A stretch of DNA of 64,000 nt. Source: Brevibacterium sp. 239c. Its GTDB lineage: Bacteria > Actinomycetota > Actinomycetes > Actinomycetales > Brevibacteriaceae. Below the pieces are notes generated by a model that saw only the letters and a list, made by a program, of their open reading frames with translations, ran no database searches and was not told the DNA's origin. Shown here piece by piece: positions 50,227 to 58,419 of the stretch. The DNA lies in NCBI RefSeq assembly GCF_900169365.1, contig NZ_FXZH01000002.1:248001-312000 (forward strand), written 5' to 3'. Within the stretch, counting starts at the first letter, position 1; every line of letters begins with the position of its first letter. A program made the position numbers and the translations under genes.

Positions 50227-51933
50227 ATGAGAGGATCCGACTTGATCGATACCGCCGCTGCCTGCACCCGTGACGAATTTCCCGGAGAGGATCTCGTCCT
50301 CGGCCTCGAACCTGCCACTTTGGAAGAGCTTATCGATGTGGCTCGGTTCCGGCGCCGCATCCGGCTGGCTCCCGAGATCGAGGCCCACTGTGCCAAATCA
50401 CGAGCATGGCTCGATGACGTCATCGCTCGCATGCGCGCCGGTGAACCTGTCGAGGCGATCTACTCGGTCAATACCGGTTTCGGTTCGCTTGCCGGTCGAC
50501 AGGCCTTCCCCTCGGCAGATGATGCTGCCGAGCTCTCCAGACGCCTCATTCTGGCGGATGCCTCAGGCGTGGGGCGGGTCGTCGATGAAGAGGTTGTGAG
50601 GGCGACTATGTTCATCCGGGTCGTCTCCCTCACGCAGGGGTACTCGGCGATCCAGTGGGCACTCGTTGAGGGCCTCGTCGCCATGCTCAATGCCGATGTG
50701 TGGCCAGCCGTTCCCGAATACGGCTCGCTCGGAGCCTCGGGCGACCTCATTCCGCTGGCCCATATCGCACTCGTGCTCACTACCGCCCCTGACGGCAGCG
50801 ACGAACCTGAGAATTCCGGGGAAGCGATCGTCGACGGCCGGATTGTGTCGGGACATGAGGCGATGTCCATGGCCGGACTCAAACGCATCCCCGTCGGCGC
50901 GAAGGACGGTCTCGCCCTCCTCAACGGCACGTCGTTCTCGCTCGCCCAGGCCGCACTCGCTGTTTGGGACGTGCAGGGCGCACTGCATACCGCTGAGGTA
51001 ACAGCTTGCATGTCGATCGAAGCGCTGTTGGGATTCGGCGATGCCTTCATCTCCGAGCTTCATGAAGCTCGCGGCCAGAAGGGGCAAATCGAGGTCGCCG
51101 AGCGCATGCGCGAATACATGCACGACTCGCATCTGACGACGGGGGACAGAGACAATGACCCCCAGCGTCAACCGCCCCAGGACGCCTACTCCCTTCGGTG
51201 CGTGCCCCAAGTGTTCGGTCCGATTGCCGACACTCTCGACTTCGCGTTCGGGATCATCGAGCGGGAGATCAATGCAGCCACGGACAACCCGCTGGTGTTC
51301 CCGGATCTCAACCGTGATCTAAAAGCCGTCTCGGGCGGAAACTTCCACGCTGAATACGTTGCCTTCGCCGCGGACTTCCTCTCCATCGCAGCCACCGAGA
51401 TCGGCAACATCACCGAACGTCGCATCTTCCGGCTCGATGACGGCACTCTCAACCGAGGCCTGCCGGACATGCTCGTCGACTCCGAACAGGTAGGACTCGA
51501 CTGCGGTTTCATGCTCCCGCAATATCTGGCCGCCGCTCTTGTCTCCGACTGCAAGACCTTGGCACATCCTGATTCCGTGGACTCGATCCCCACCTCGGCG
51601 AATCAGGAGGACCACGTGTCTATGGCGAACAACGCCGGACGGCACCTGCGGCAAATCGTGGCCAACGTCGAAGTCGTCGTCGGCGTCGAACTTCTCATGT
51701 CGGTGCAGGCACTCGAACTGCGGGTGCAGGCAGGACGGCCCGATGGCACTCCGGTGTCTGAATCAGAATTGTCGGCGACAGCACGGAATGTCTCGGCGAT
51801 GCTGCGGTCGACCTCGGACAAGCAGGGGAAGACCATCGCCCACCTGACCCGCGACGTCGTTCTTTACCCGCAGGTGCGCACGGCAGCGGAGCTGGTCAAG
51901 CAGCGCGCAGTATTGACGGCAGCTCGCGGCTGA
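50227..51933 (+). CDS. MIO-dependent aromatic amino acid ammonia-lyase (HAL/PAL/TAL superfamily)
   Basis: A 568-residue lyase that would remove ammonia from an amino acid to give an arylacrylate-type acid, using the self-made MIO cofactor. MIO residues are Ala170-Ser171-Gly172 in GSLGASGDLIPLAH. Other active-site residues are kept: Tyr in IYSVNTGFG, Asn in LLNGTSFSLAQ, YSLRCVPQVFG, and QEDHVSM. The substrate-selectivity pair, His-Leu in tyrosine, Ser-His in histidine and Phe-Leu in phenylalanine lyases, is Ala110-Asp111 here (LILADASGVG), so the substrate is likely not a standard one. An aminomutase is possible. ATG 50227 is chosen since homology starts just after. It is longer than bacterial HutH (about 510). 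Confidence 0.87.
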   Translation: MRGSDLIDTAAACTRDEFPGEDLVLGLEPATLEELIDVARFRRRIRLAPEIEAHCAKSRAWLDDVIARMRAGEPVEAIYSVNTGFGSLAGRQAFPSADDAAELSRRLILADASGVGRVVDEEVVRATMFIRVVSLTQGYSAIQWALVEGLVAMLNADVWPAVPEYGSLGASGDLIPLAHIALVLTTAPDGSDEPENSGEAIVDGRIVSGHEAMSMAGLKRIPVGAKDGLALLNGTSFSLAQAALAVWDVQGALHTAEVTACMSIEALLGFGDAFISELHEARGQKGQIEVAERMREYMHDSHLTTGDRDNDPQRQPPQDAYSLRCVPQVFGPIADTLDFAFGIIEREINAATDNPLVFPDLNRDLKAVSGGNFHAEYVAFAADFLSIAATEIGNITERRIFRLDDGTLNRGLPDMLVDSEQVGLDCGFMLPQYLAAALVSDCKTLAHPDSVDSIPTSANQEDHVSMANNAGRHLRQIVANVEVVVGVELLMSVQALELRVQAGRPDGTPVSESELSATARNVSAMLRSTSDKQGKTIAHLTRDVVLYPQVRTAAELVKQRAVLTAARG

Positions 51934-51945
51934 GATTCCCGGTGC

Positions 51946-51978
51946 CCGGTGACAGTTGCCGACTGCAACTGTCACCGG
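51946..51978. terminator. Bidirectional terminator, 14-bp perfect stem
   Basis: CCGGTGACAGTTGC pairs perfectly with GCAACTGTCACCGG around a 5-base loop, between the convergent ammonia-lyase and reductase genes. Confidence 0.82.
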
Positions 51979-52009
51979 ACCCTACTCTGTAGAATTCCGA
52001 ATCGACGCC

Positions 52010-53128
52010 TCAGAGGTCCAAGGCGATGCGCTTCCCACAGGCTCGGGAGACACAGATCATCATCGTCTCCTGCGCCGCGTGCTCTTCATCCGAGAGCACG
52101 GAGTCCCGGTGGTCGGCGCGTCCGTCGAGAATGGCGGTCTCACAAGTGCCGCAGGTGCCCTTCTGACAGGAACTCAGGGTGTGCACACCGGCTCGGTTAA
52201 GGGCGTCGATGATTGTGCATTCGCTCGGCACCTCGACCTCGGAACCGTCCCCGAGCTCAACGATGAAGGCCTCATCTATTCCTACGGACTCCGTGCCGGT
52301 CGCTCCGTTGGTGGCTGAATCCGATCTGGAAACGCTCGACGCGGCACTGCTGAGACCTGAACCCACCTGCGTCGAAGCACCCGCCTCGTTGTCTTCGTCG
52401 AAAGCCTCGCTGATCACGGAAATGCTCGGGTGCTGTTCGAACCCGACTTCGAGGGCTCGCATCAGGGGCACCGGGCCGCAGGTAAACACAGTGGTCGGCT
52501 CGTTCCTTGAGGAAGCCCAATCCTCCACCGCGGATACGACATCTGGTCGTCCGGCTGCCTCGGTGATGTGGACCGTCACACGACTCGAATCGAATTCTGT
52601 AACAAGGTCATCAGCGAAAGCCATCGATTCCTGCTGACGGCCGACGTAGAGCAGATGCCAGTCCCGACCTGACGAAGCGGCTGCGGAGATCATCGCGGTC
52701 AGTGGGGTGATGCCGATGCCGCCGGCGACGAAGTACGCCGGGCCGGTGCCGCCGTAGCCAAAGGTGTCGCGGGGACCACGGATGAGCAGAGACGTGCACG
52801 AATCGAGATTCTCGTGCAGCCAGGCGGACGCGCCGCGGCCGTGGCGTTCCCGTAGCACAGCGACCCGCAGGCGATTGGCTGCGCCCGCCAGTAGCGAGTA
52901 ATGACGGATCGCAGGGCCGTCGGGTAGGGGAACTGCGACCTCGACATGTGAGCCTGGAACGGAAGCTGGGGCCACTTCGCCGGGGATGAGATCGATGCCG
53001 AGCACCTCGGAAGCGAGCGTTCGAATGCGGTCGACCGGCACAGGGCGAAACCCCTGGCGGATGAGCATATCGAGGTCGATGCCGTCGAAATCACCGATTG
53101 CCGGGCTGCCGAGTAGGGTCACCGTCAT
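52010..53128 (-). CDS. Phthalate dioxygenase reductase-type flavin/NAD/[2Fe-2S] reductase
   Basis: A 372-residue three-domain redox protein. N-terminal flavin domain: HYSLLAGAANRLRVAVLRE; NAD domain: YFVAGGIGITPLTAMISAA and TVFTCGPVPLMRALEV; C-terminal plant-type [2Fe-2S] ferredoxin: LSSCQKGTCGTCETAILDG with the fourth Cys in MICVSRACG. A Ser/Ala/Gly linker (about 248-282) separates the last two parts. Such reductases feed oxygenases directly; the P450 encoded nearby is the obvious partner. Stand-alone flavin domain starts after about 30 extra residues. Divergent from the sodium symporter gene. Confidence 0.9.
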   Translation of the reverse strand: MTVTLLGSPAIGDFDGIDLDMLIRQGFRPVPVDRIRTLASEVLGIDLIPGEVAPASVPGSHVEVAVPLPDGPAIRHYSLLAGAANRLRVAVLRERHGRGASAWLHENLDSCTSLLIRGPRDTFGYGGTGPAYFVAGGIGITPLTAMISAAASSGRDWHLLYVGRQQESMAFADDLVTEFDSSRVTVHITEAAGRPDVVSAVEDWASSRNEPTTVFTCGPVPLMRALEVGFEQHPSISVISEAFDEDNEAGASTQVGSGLSSAASSVSRSDSATNGATGTESVGIDEAFIVELGDGSEVEVPSECTIIDALNRAGVHTLSSCQKGTCGTCETAILDGRADHRDSVLSDEEHAAQETMMICVSRACGKRIALDL

Positions 53129-53367
53129 TGGTCCTCCAGACTTCAGGGCCTTTCAGCTTTGTCGCTTGGGCCATGTACAAGACACCAGTGTGGACAGGTT
53201 AAAGAGAGACCCGCGATCTCAATTCTCACGTGCCGGGAATCATGGTTGTCTCGATCACTGTGGTCGCAGAAGAGTAGCCGTCAACCGTCAGCGGTGAATG
53301 CGGCGACGCAAAGGAGCCTCCGCCTCTCTGCTCACGGTGACAAAACTGTCTGCGGAAGGAAACAACG

Positions 53368-54918
53368 ATGTCTCCCTTTTGGCTCATGGGCGCGCTCGCC
53401 GCCTACTTTCTCATACTTCTCGGTGTCTCCTTGTATAAGAGGCGCACCGGCAATGAAAACGATTATTTCCTCGGTGGGAATACGATGCCCGCTTGGATGC
53501 TGGCGATGGCGTTCGTCGCCACCTGGTACGGCGGCAACTCGGCGCTCATCTCCGTCGACGCGGCGAACACCGAGGGGATGGGTTCGTGGTGGGTCCTTGG
53601 CGGACCCACTGTAATCGCTGTTATCGCACTCTTCTTCCTCGGGCCGATCATCCGTCGTGCGGGAATGCTGTCCCAAGATGGGATCATGACTGCACGGTAC
53701 AACAAGGTGGCGGGGACTGTGCTCTCCATCGTCACCGCGATCTACCTGATCGTGTGGGGTGCGAGTCAGATGGTGGCCCTTGGCCTGTTCTTCATGGTGT
53801 TTTTCGAGATCAGCTTCATCTGGGGAGTCGCCATTGCCATTGCGTTCTCGCTCGCTTACGCGATGATCGGTGGATTCCGGGCCGTCGTGCTTACTGAGAC
53901 AGCACAATTCGGATTCTTCATGCTCGGACTCATCGTCACCTTCGTGGGTGCCGTTATCGTCTCAGGTGGTCCAGATGCGATTATCCAGACGATCGAAACG
54001 AAGCGTGATGCGGCATTTCTCAACCTTTGGGAGGGCTTCGGCCCGAACCTCGGGTACGTCATCGCCTTCGGTCTGGCATTCACGATTGACCCGGCGGCTT
54101 GGCAGCGTCTGCAGGCGACGAAATCCCCAAAGGAAGCGAGAAGCGTCACGGTACATGCGATGGTGTACTTTCTTCCGCTGTATTTCCTCGTTGTCTTTGC
54201 CGGCATCGCTTCGATCGCCGCATTCAATGAACCGCCTGAGCAGGGGGTCGTTGCCACGCTGGCCACCAGCCACTTCCTACCGATCTTCGGAGTTCTGGTC
54301 TTTATTGGCATCGCCGCAGCGATCATGTCTACGATCTGCACCACTCTCAACTTGTCCTCGCTTTACCTCACCGAGCTGACGACGAAGGCTTTGCACCGCG
54401 ATATCGAGGACAAGCAGAAGGTGTGGATCGCTCGGGGCGCAACATTGGTTGCGGCGATCGTCGGCTTCGTCGTCGCTGTCCAGCTGCCGAGCGCGCTGAC
54501 TCTGCTGGCTCTTGCTTCCGAGATGCTGGCGGCTGGCGTCTTCTTCCCACTTGTTCTCGGGTTTTTCTGGCGCCGTGCGAACTCGGCCGGAGCTATTGCC
54601 TCGATCATCGGCGGCGGGGGATTCATCCTCTATGGGTTCCTTATCGAACTCGGCATCCCTCTGCCGTCTTTCTGGGGTGAAGGATCGGTGACCAGGGTGC
54701 TCATCGGTTTGGGCGCAAGCCTAGTCCTCTATGTAGGAGTGTCGCTGTTGACCCCGGCCGAATTCGCGAAAGCTGATGCCTTCGTTAACCGGAGCCGGAA
54801 GACTCTAGTTCGCTCGACGATTGGAGGAACTGATCCCAACGGCGCGGGGCGGGGAGGAACGAACGGAAACGGAAGAGAACCCGAGGCCGACGAACTTGAT
54901 GCCGTGAATAACAACTGA
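53368..54918 (+). CDS. Sodium:solute symporter (SSS family)
   Basis: A 516-residue membrane protein with about 13 helices. Family features: DYFLGGNTMPAWMLAMAFVA and TWYGGNSALISVDAANTEG early, GGFRAVVLTETAQFGFFMLG on helix 6, and AIMSTICTTLNLSSLYLTEL. The last 45 residues are a hydrophilic Gly/Asn-rich cytoplasmic tail. It imports an organic solute with sodium. Location next to the P450/ammonia-lyase/reductase genes makes it the likely importer of their substrate amino acid or acid. Confidence 0.88.
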   Translation: MSPFWLMGALAAYFLILLGVSLYKRRTGNENDYFLGGNTMPAWMLAMAFVATWYGGNSALISVDAANTEGMGSWWVLGGPTVIAVIALFFLGPIIRRAGMLSQDGIMTARYNKVAGTVLSIVTAIYLIVWGASQMVALGLFFMVFFEISFIWGVAIAIAFSLAYAMIGGFRAVVLTETAQFGFFMLGLIVTFVGAVIVSGGPDAIIQTIETKRDAAFLNLWEGFGPNLGYVIAFGLAFTIDPAAWQRLQATKSPKEARSVTVHAMVYFLPLYFLVVFAGIASIAAFNEPPEQGVVATLATSHFLPIFGVLVFIGIAAAIMSTICTTLNLSSLYLTELTTKALHRDIEDKQKVWIARGATLVAAIVGFVVAVQLPSALTLLALASEMLAAGVFFPLVLGFFWRRANSAGAIASIIGGGGFILYGFLIELGIPLPSFWGEGSVTRVLIGLGASLVLYVGVSLLTPAEFAKADAFVNRSRKTLVRSTIGGTDPNGAGRGGTNGNGREPEADELDAVNNN

Positions 54919-54941
54919 TTGCATTCGTCTCACTCTGGTGT

Positions 54942-54975
54942 GATCGGGCCCGATCGGTTCTTCTGGTCGGGCCCG
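54942..54975. terminator. GC-rich palindrome after the symporter gene
   Basis: GATCGGGCCCGATC and a second CGGGCCCG 8-mer can form either a local or a longer hairpin, 24 bases after the symporter stop. A likely terminator. Confidence 0.5.
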
Positions 54976-55016
54976 TACTCTGGCCGGAACCACCTCGGCG
55001 GTCATAGGGTTGGGGC

Positions 55017-55868
55017 ATGTCTACCTCAGAGCACAGCTCAGCGATTCCGACCCTTGAACTCAACGACGGCGCGAGCATCCCTCAGCTCGGCCTCGGCACC
55101 TACGCCATGCATGATGCCGAGGGAGTCGGCGCGATCATCGCCGGCATCGACAACGGCTACCGTCTGCTCGACACTGCGGTCAACTACGAGAACGAGCGCG
55201 AGGTCGGCCAGGCCGTCATCGACTCCAAAGTCGGTCGCGATGAACTCTTCATCACCAGCAAGATTCCGGGCCGACACCACGGTTTCGACGAAGCCATCGC
55301 CAGCACCGAGGAATCCCTAGCTAGGCTCGAACTCGAGCGTCTCGACCTGCACCTCATCCACTGGCCCAACCCGAGTGTGGGCAAGTACGTCGACACCTGG
55401 CGCGGCCTCATCGAGCTGCGCGAGCGCGGACTGGTGACCTCGATCGGAGTCTCGAACTTCACCGAGGCGATGCTGCAGGAGCTCATCGACGAAACCGGAG
55501 TCACCCCGGCGGTGAACCAGATCGAACTCCACCCCTATTTCCCGCAGAGCAAGCTCATCGACTTCCACAAATCCATCGGCGTCCAGACCGAATCCTGGTC
55601 ACCGCTGTATCGCGACCAAGGACTGTTCGATGAGGCTCCCATCGCCGAGGCGGCGGCTGCTCACGGGGTCGAACCGGCCCAGGTTGTCCTCCGCTGGCAC
55701 CTCGAGGTGGGCAGCCTGCCGATCCCGAAGTCCGCGACGCCTGAGAGGCAGAAGCTCAACGCCGACATCTTCGGCTTCGAACTCACCCCCGCCGAGGTGG
55801 CCGCCATCTCCGGTCTCGAGCGCGGCCGGATGAAGGACCGTGACCCCCTGAGTCACGAAGAGATGTGA
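55017..55868 (+). CDS. Aldo/keto reductase
   Basis: A 283-residue NADPH-dependent reductase of the AKR family (diketogluconate reductase/prostaglandin synthase-like branch). The catalytic tetrad is visible: Asp in LLDTAVNYENE, Tyr in the same motif, Lys in FITSKIPGRH and His in LHLIHWPNPS. Cofactor motif IPKSATPERQKLNADIFGF is present. Length is normal. Broad substrate range; role not fixed by neighbours. One intergenic CACCTCGGCG lies at 54991-55000 in front of it. Confidence 0.9.
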   Translation: MSTSEHSSAIPTLELNDGASIPQLGLGTYAMHDAEGVGAIIAGIDNGYRLLDTAVNYENEREVGQAVIDSKVGRDELFITSKIPGRHHGFDEAIASTEESLARLELERLDLHLIHWPNPSVGKYVDTWRGLIELRERGLVTSIGVSNFTEAMLQELIDETGVTPAVNQIELHPYFPQSKLIDFHKSIGVQTESWSPLYRDQGLFDEAPIAEAAAAHGVEPAQVVLRWHLEVGSLPIPKSATPERQKLNADIFGFELTPAEVAAISGLERGRMKDRDPLSHEEM

Positions 55869-55895
55869 GACCTCAGAGCTGACCGGCGGCCGTGG

Positions 55896-55945
55896 TTCCT
55901 GCCGACCTGTGCCCGTCCCTGCCGACCTGTGTCCGTCCCTGCCGA
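55896..55945. repeat. 20-bp tandem repeat, 2.5 copies
   Basis: The unit TCCCTGCCGACCTGTGTCCG is repeated with minor change (TTCCTGCCGACCTGTGCCCG, then the full unit, then a half copy) in the gap between the aldo/keto reductase and the convergent TetR gene. Confidence 0.7.
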
Positions 55946-55960
55946 GTAACCGCCGACTGG

Positions 55961-56611
55961 TCACGCGGAGGGGAGGACCTCGTGCAGACCCATGGTGCTC
56001 GGTCGCGGCAGAGGAGACTGGGGGCGCGCGGCATCGGTGGCGAAGATGCGCAGCAGGTAGGCGACGAGCCGTCGTGAGAGATCGGGGGCGTGCTCTTCCG
56101 GTGCTTGGCTGAGGCCGCCATTGGCGAGCAGAATCATCGTGATGTCGCTGGGAGCGAAGTCGGGGCGGAGCTGTCCGCAGTTCTGAGCGCGACGGACGAT
56201 CTGTGCGAATCCCGCCTCAGCTTCCGTGCGCTTACCTGCGATGTCGACTCCGTCGGCGGCCGCGGAGAGGAACGCCTGAGTGAAACCGCGGTCCTCGATC
56301 TGCATTCGGCACACCACCTCGATGAGGGTGCAGAAGCCATGCCAAGGATCGGGGTCGGCGATCGCTTCTTCGAGGACGGATTCGCAGCGGTCGAACTGAG
56401 TGGCGAAGACCTCAGCGATGAGTGCCTGACGGTCGCCGAAACGACGGAACAGTGTCGCCGCTCCAACCTCTGCGCGACGAGCGATCGCTGTCATAGGCAC
56501 GTCGATACCGCGCTCCGTAAAGAGCTCGTGGGCGGCGGTGATGATGCGATCGCGGTTGCGGGCGGCATCCGAGCGCAGCCTTGAGCGGTCGATCTGAGTG
56601 GGTTCGGCCAT
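55961..56611 (-). CDS. TetR-family regulator
   Basis: A 216-residue TetR regulator with the N-terminal HTH (ARNRDRIITAAHELFTERGI, then IARRAEVGAATLFRRFGDRQ) and a C-terminal TetR_C domain. The ATG at 56611 is used; a GTG at 56623 adds four residues. It is divergent from the ketopantoate reductase-like gene and may control it. The ligand is unknown. Confidence 0.83.
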   Translation of the reverse strand: MAEPTQIDRSRLRSDAARNRDRIITAAHELFTERGIDVPMTAIARRAEVGAATLFRRFGDRQALIAEVFATQFDRCESVLEEAIADPDPWHGFCTLIEVVCRMQIEDRGFTQAFLSAAADGVDIAGKRTEAEAGFAQIVRRAQNCGQLRPDFAPSDITMILLANGGLSQAPEEHAPDLSRRLVAYLLRIFATDAARPQSPLPRPSTMGLHEVLPSA

Positions 56612-56740
56612 ATCTTCTCTCACTTCCAGAAATACGGAATGTCTCTTCCGCTTTCCTGCTTAGTCTAAGTGAAAAGCACCTTCCGTTTCAGGGAGGTTGA
56701 GTCACTGTCCGGCGCACTGCCGGAGAAGAGAGGGATGCAG

Positions 56741-57688
56741 ATGAAGATTCTCATGTTCGGGCGCGGAGTGATCGCGACGCAGTACGGCTGGGCGCTGGAG
56801 AGGGCTGGCCACGATGTTGACTTCTATGTCCGTCCCGGCCGATCGGCCGACTTCGGTCCCTACGTTGACCTCGAGATCAGAGATGGGCGACAGCGACGGG
56901 TCAATCGGCAGGTCAGGCAACGCTGGGCCATTACGATGCGCGAGGAGCTCAGCGCTGACAACGATTACGACCTCGTCATCCTCAGCGTCAATCACGACCA
57001 GCTGGCCGGCGCGGTTGAGTTCCTCGCCCCGCGCCTCGGGGATGCGACCCTACTCGTCTTCAACAACATCTGGGTCGAGCCCACACAGGCGGTAGCCGGC
57101 ATTCCGCGGGATCAGATCGTGTGGGGATTCCCTGGAGCCGGTGGTGGGTACTACGGCAGCACTCTGCGCGGCGGCATGGTCAAGAGTGTCTTCCTTGGCC
57201 TCATCGATTCCGACGTACCCTCGGAGCGACACAAGGCGGTGCGGAGGCTCTTCGCCGGTGCCGGCTTCTCGATCTCAGATGTAGCGGACTTCAGGAGTTG
57301 GCTGTGGTTCCACTTCATCCTCGACGCCGCCATCATGGTCGGAATCCTCCGCATGGGCGGCTTCAGTCAATACGCACGATCGCGTTCGGCCATCAAGGAG
57401 TCGGTGCTCCAGATTCGCGAGATGATCGCCGTCCTCGAAGCGAAGGGTGGGACTCCGCGGCTGGGAGCAACCGCCATGCGCCGACTGCCGGCCGGACTCA
57501 TCGCCTTCGGCTTACAGAAGGTGCTCGGCGGGAACAATGACTTCAGCTATCTCATGGAGCAGGTGATAGACAGCGGGCACGGCAGCTACGACATGACGAG
57601 CATCTATCCCCGTGACGTTCTCAGAGACGCCAGGCGGCTAGGAGTCTCGGTGCCGCGTTTGACCGCTCTGGAGCCCGTGTTCAAGTGA
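56741..57688 (+). CDS. Ketopantoate reductase family (ApbA/PanE-like) protein
   Basis: A 315-residue Rossmann protein. The cofactor motif is MKILMFGRGVIATQYGWALE (GxGxxA variant), followed by DLVILSVNHDQLAGAVEFLA. The C-terminal substrate domain is diverged from PanE, so activity on another 2-oxo acid is likely. ATG 56741 is chosen because agaggg is correctly spaced; longer starts lack it. The gene's 3' end overlaps the convergent TetR gene by 51 bases. Confidence 0.8.
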   Translation: MKILMFGRGVIATQYGWALERAGHDVDFYVRPGRSADFGPYVDLEIRDGRQRRVNRQVRQRWAITMREELSADNDYDLVILSVNHDQLAGAVEFLAPRLGDATLLVFNNIWVEPTQAVAGIPRDQIVWGFPGAGGGYYGSTLRGGMVKSVFLGLIDSDVPSERHKAVRRLFAGAGFSISDVADFRSWLWFHFILDAAIMVGILRMGGFSQYARSRSAIKESVLQIREMIAVLEAKGGTPRLGATAMRRLPAGLIAFGLQKVLGGNNDFSYLMEQVIDSGHGSYDMTSIYPRDVLRDARRLGVSVPRLTALEPVFK

Positions 57689-58282
57689 CTGCGGTCTGAC
57701 AGAGACCCTGACGAAGTCCTTCATGAGGTGCAGCGCCGTCGTTCGGGATATGAGCGGATCCCGAGCGGCGATGCGATAGCCCAGATAGTCCTCCATCGAC
57801 ATCAGGGTCATCGCAATGTCTCGTGCTTCCTGCTGCAGGTCGAAGTCGCCCGCGCGAGCGCCCGCCGCAAGGAGGGACTCGTAGAGACCGACTTGGCGAT
57901 GGTAGATGGCTTGAACATCGGAACGGTTCTTGAGATCGAAGCCCGCATCGAGAATTGCCATCCAGATGACTCGCCATTCAGCGTCCTCGGGGCCTGTTGG
58001 CAATCCGGCCTCGATCACGGCTACCAGCTTCTTCTCGTGTTCGGCGATCGTGTCGATGAGCGTGAGGCGGTCTTCGTAGAAGCGGACGTTTGAACGCGCC
58101 GCGAGTTCGGCGGTGAGACTCTCGATGTCGGAGTAGTAGTACCTGATCGCATTGGAGGTCACGCCGAGCCTGTCTGCCACCTGGGCGAGGCTCAGCTGTG
58201 CAAGATCCGTCTCCCCGACGAGTGAGATCGCTGCCCGGAGGATATCCTCCCGACGTTGCGCTTGAGTGATAGGCCGCGCCAT
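57638..58282 (-). CDS. TetR-family regulator
   Basis: A 214-residue TetR regulator. The HTH is typical (RREDILRAAISLVGETDLAQ, then VADRLGVTSNAIRYYYSDIE). It is divergent from the aminopeptidase-permease operon, whose promoter has an inverted repeat at 58384-58406, so it probably represses that operon. The last 17 codons overlap the end of the convergent reductase gene. Confidence 0.83.
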   Translation of the reverse strand: MARPITQAQRREDILRAAISLVGETDLAQLSLAQVADRLGVTSNAIRYYYSDIESLTAELAARSNVRFYEDRLTLIDTIAEHEKKLVAVIEAGLPTGPEDAEWRVIWMAILDAGFDLKNRSDVQAIYHRQVGLYESLLAAGARAGDFDLQQEARDIAMTLMSMEDYLGYRIAARDPLISRTTALHLMKDFVRVSVRPQSLEHGLQSGQTRHRDS

Positions 58283-58383
58283 TGTGCCTCCCCGCTCTCC
58301 TCGTTCGGCTGCTGAGTCTCCAGGTTACCGACTGCGCAATGAAATTCCGGTCGAGGGGTTGTGCTCCACGCCATATTCAGCCA

Positions 58384-58406
58384 TTATTTTCACAATAGGA
58401 AAATAA
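58384..58406. promoter_or_regulatory. Candidate TetR operator
   Basis: TTATTTTC-acaatag-GAAAATAA is a perfect 8-base inverted repeat 14 bases upstream of the aminopeptidase start, AT-rich in an otherwise GC-rich region. It probably overlaps the promoter. Confidence 0.6.
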
Positions 58407-58419
58407 CTGGAGGATAATT

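Noticed and set aside
55896..55945. CRISPR or attachment site
   Set aside because: Only 2.5 tandem units without spacers or an integrase nearby.
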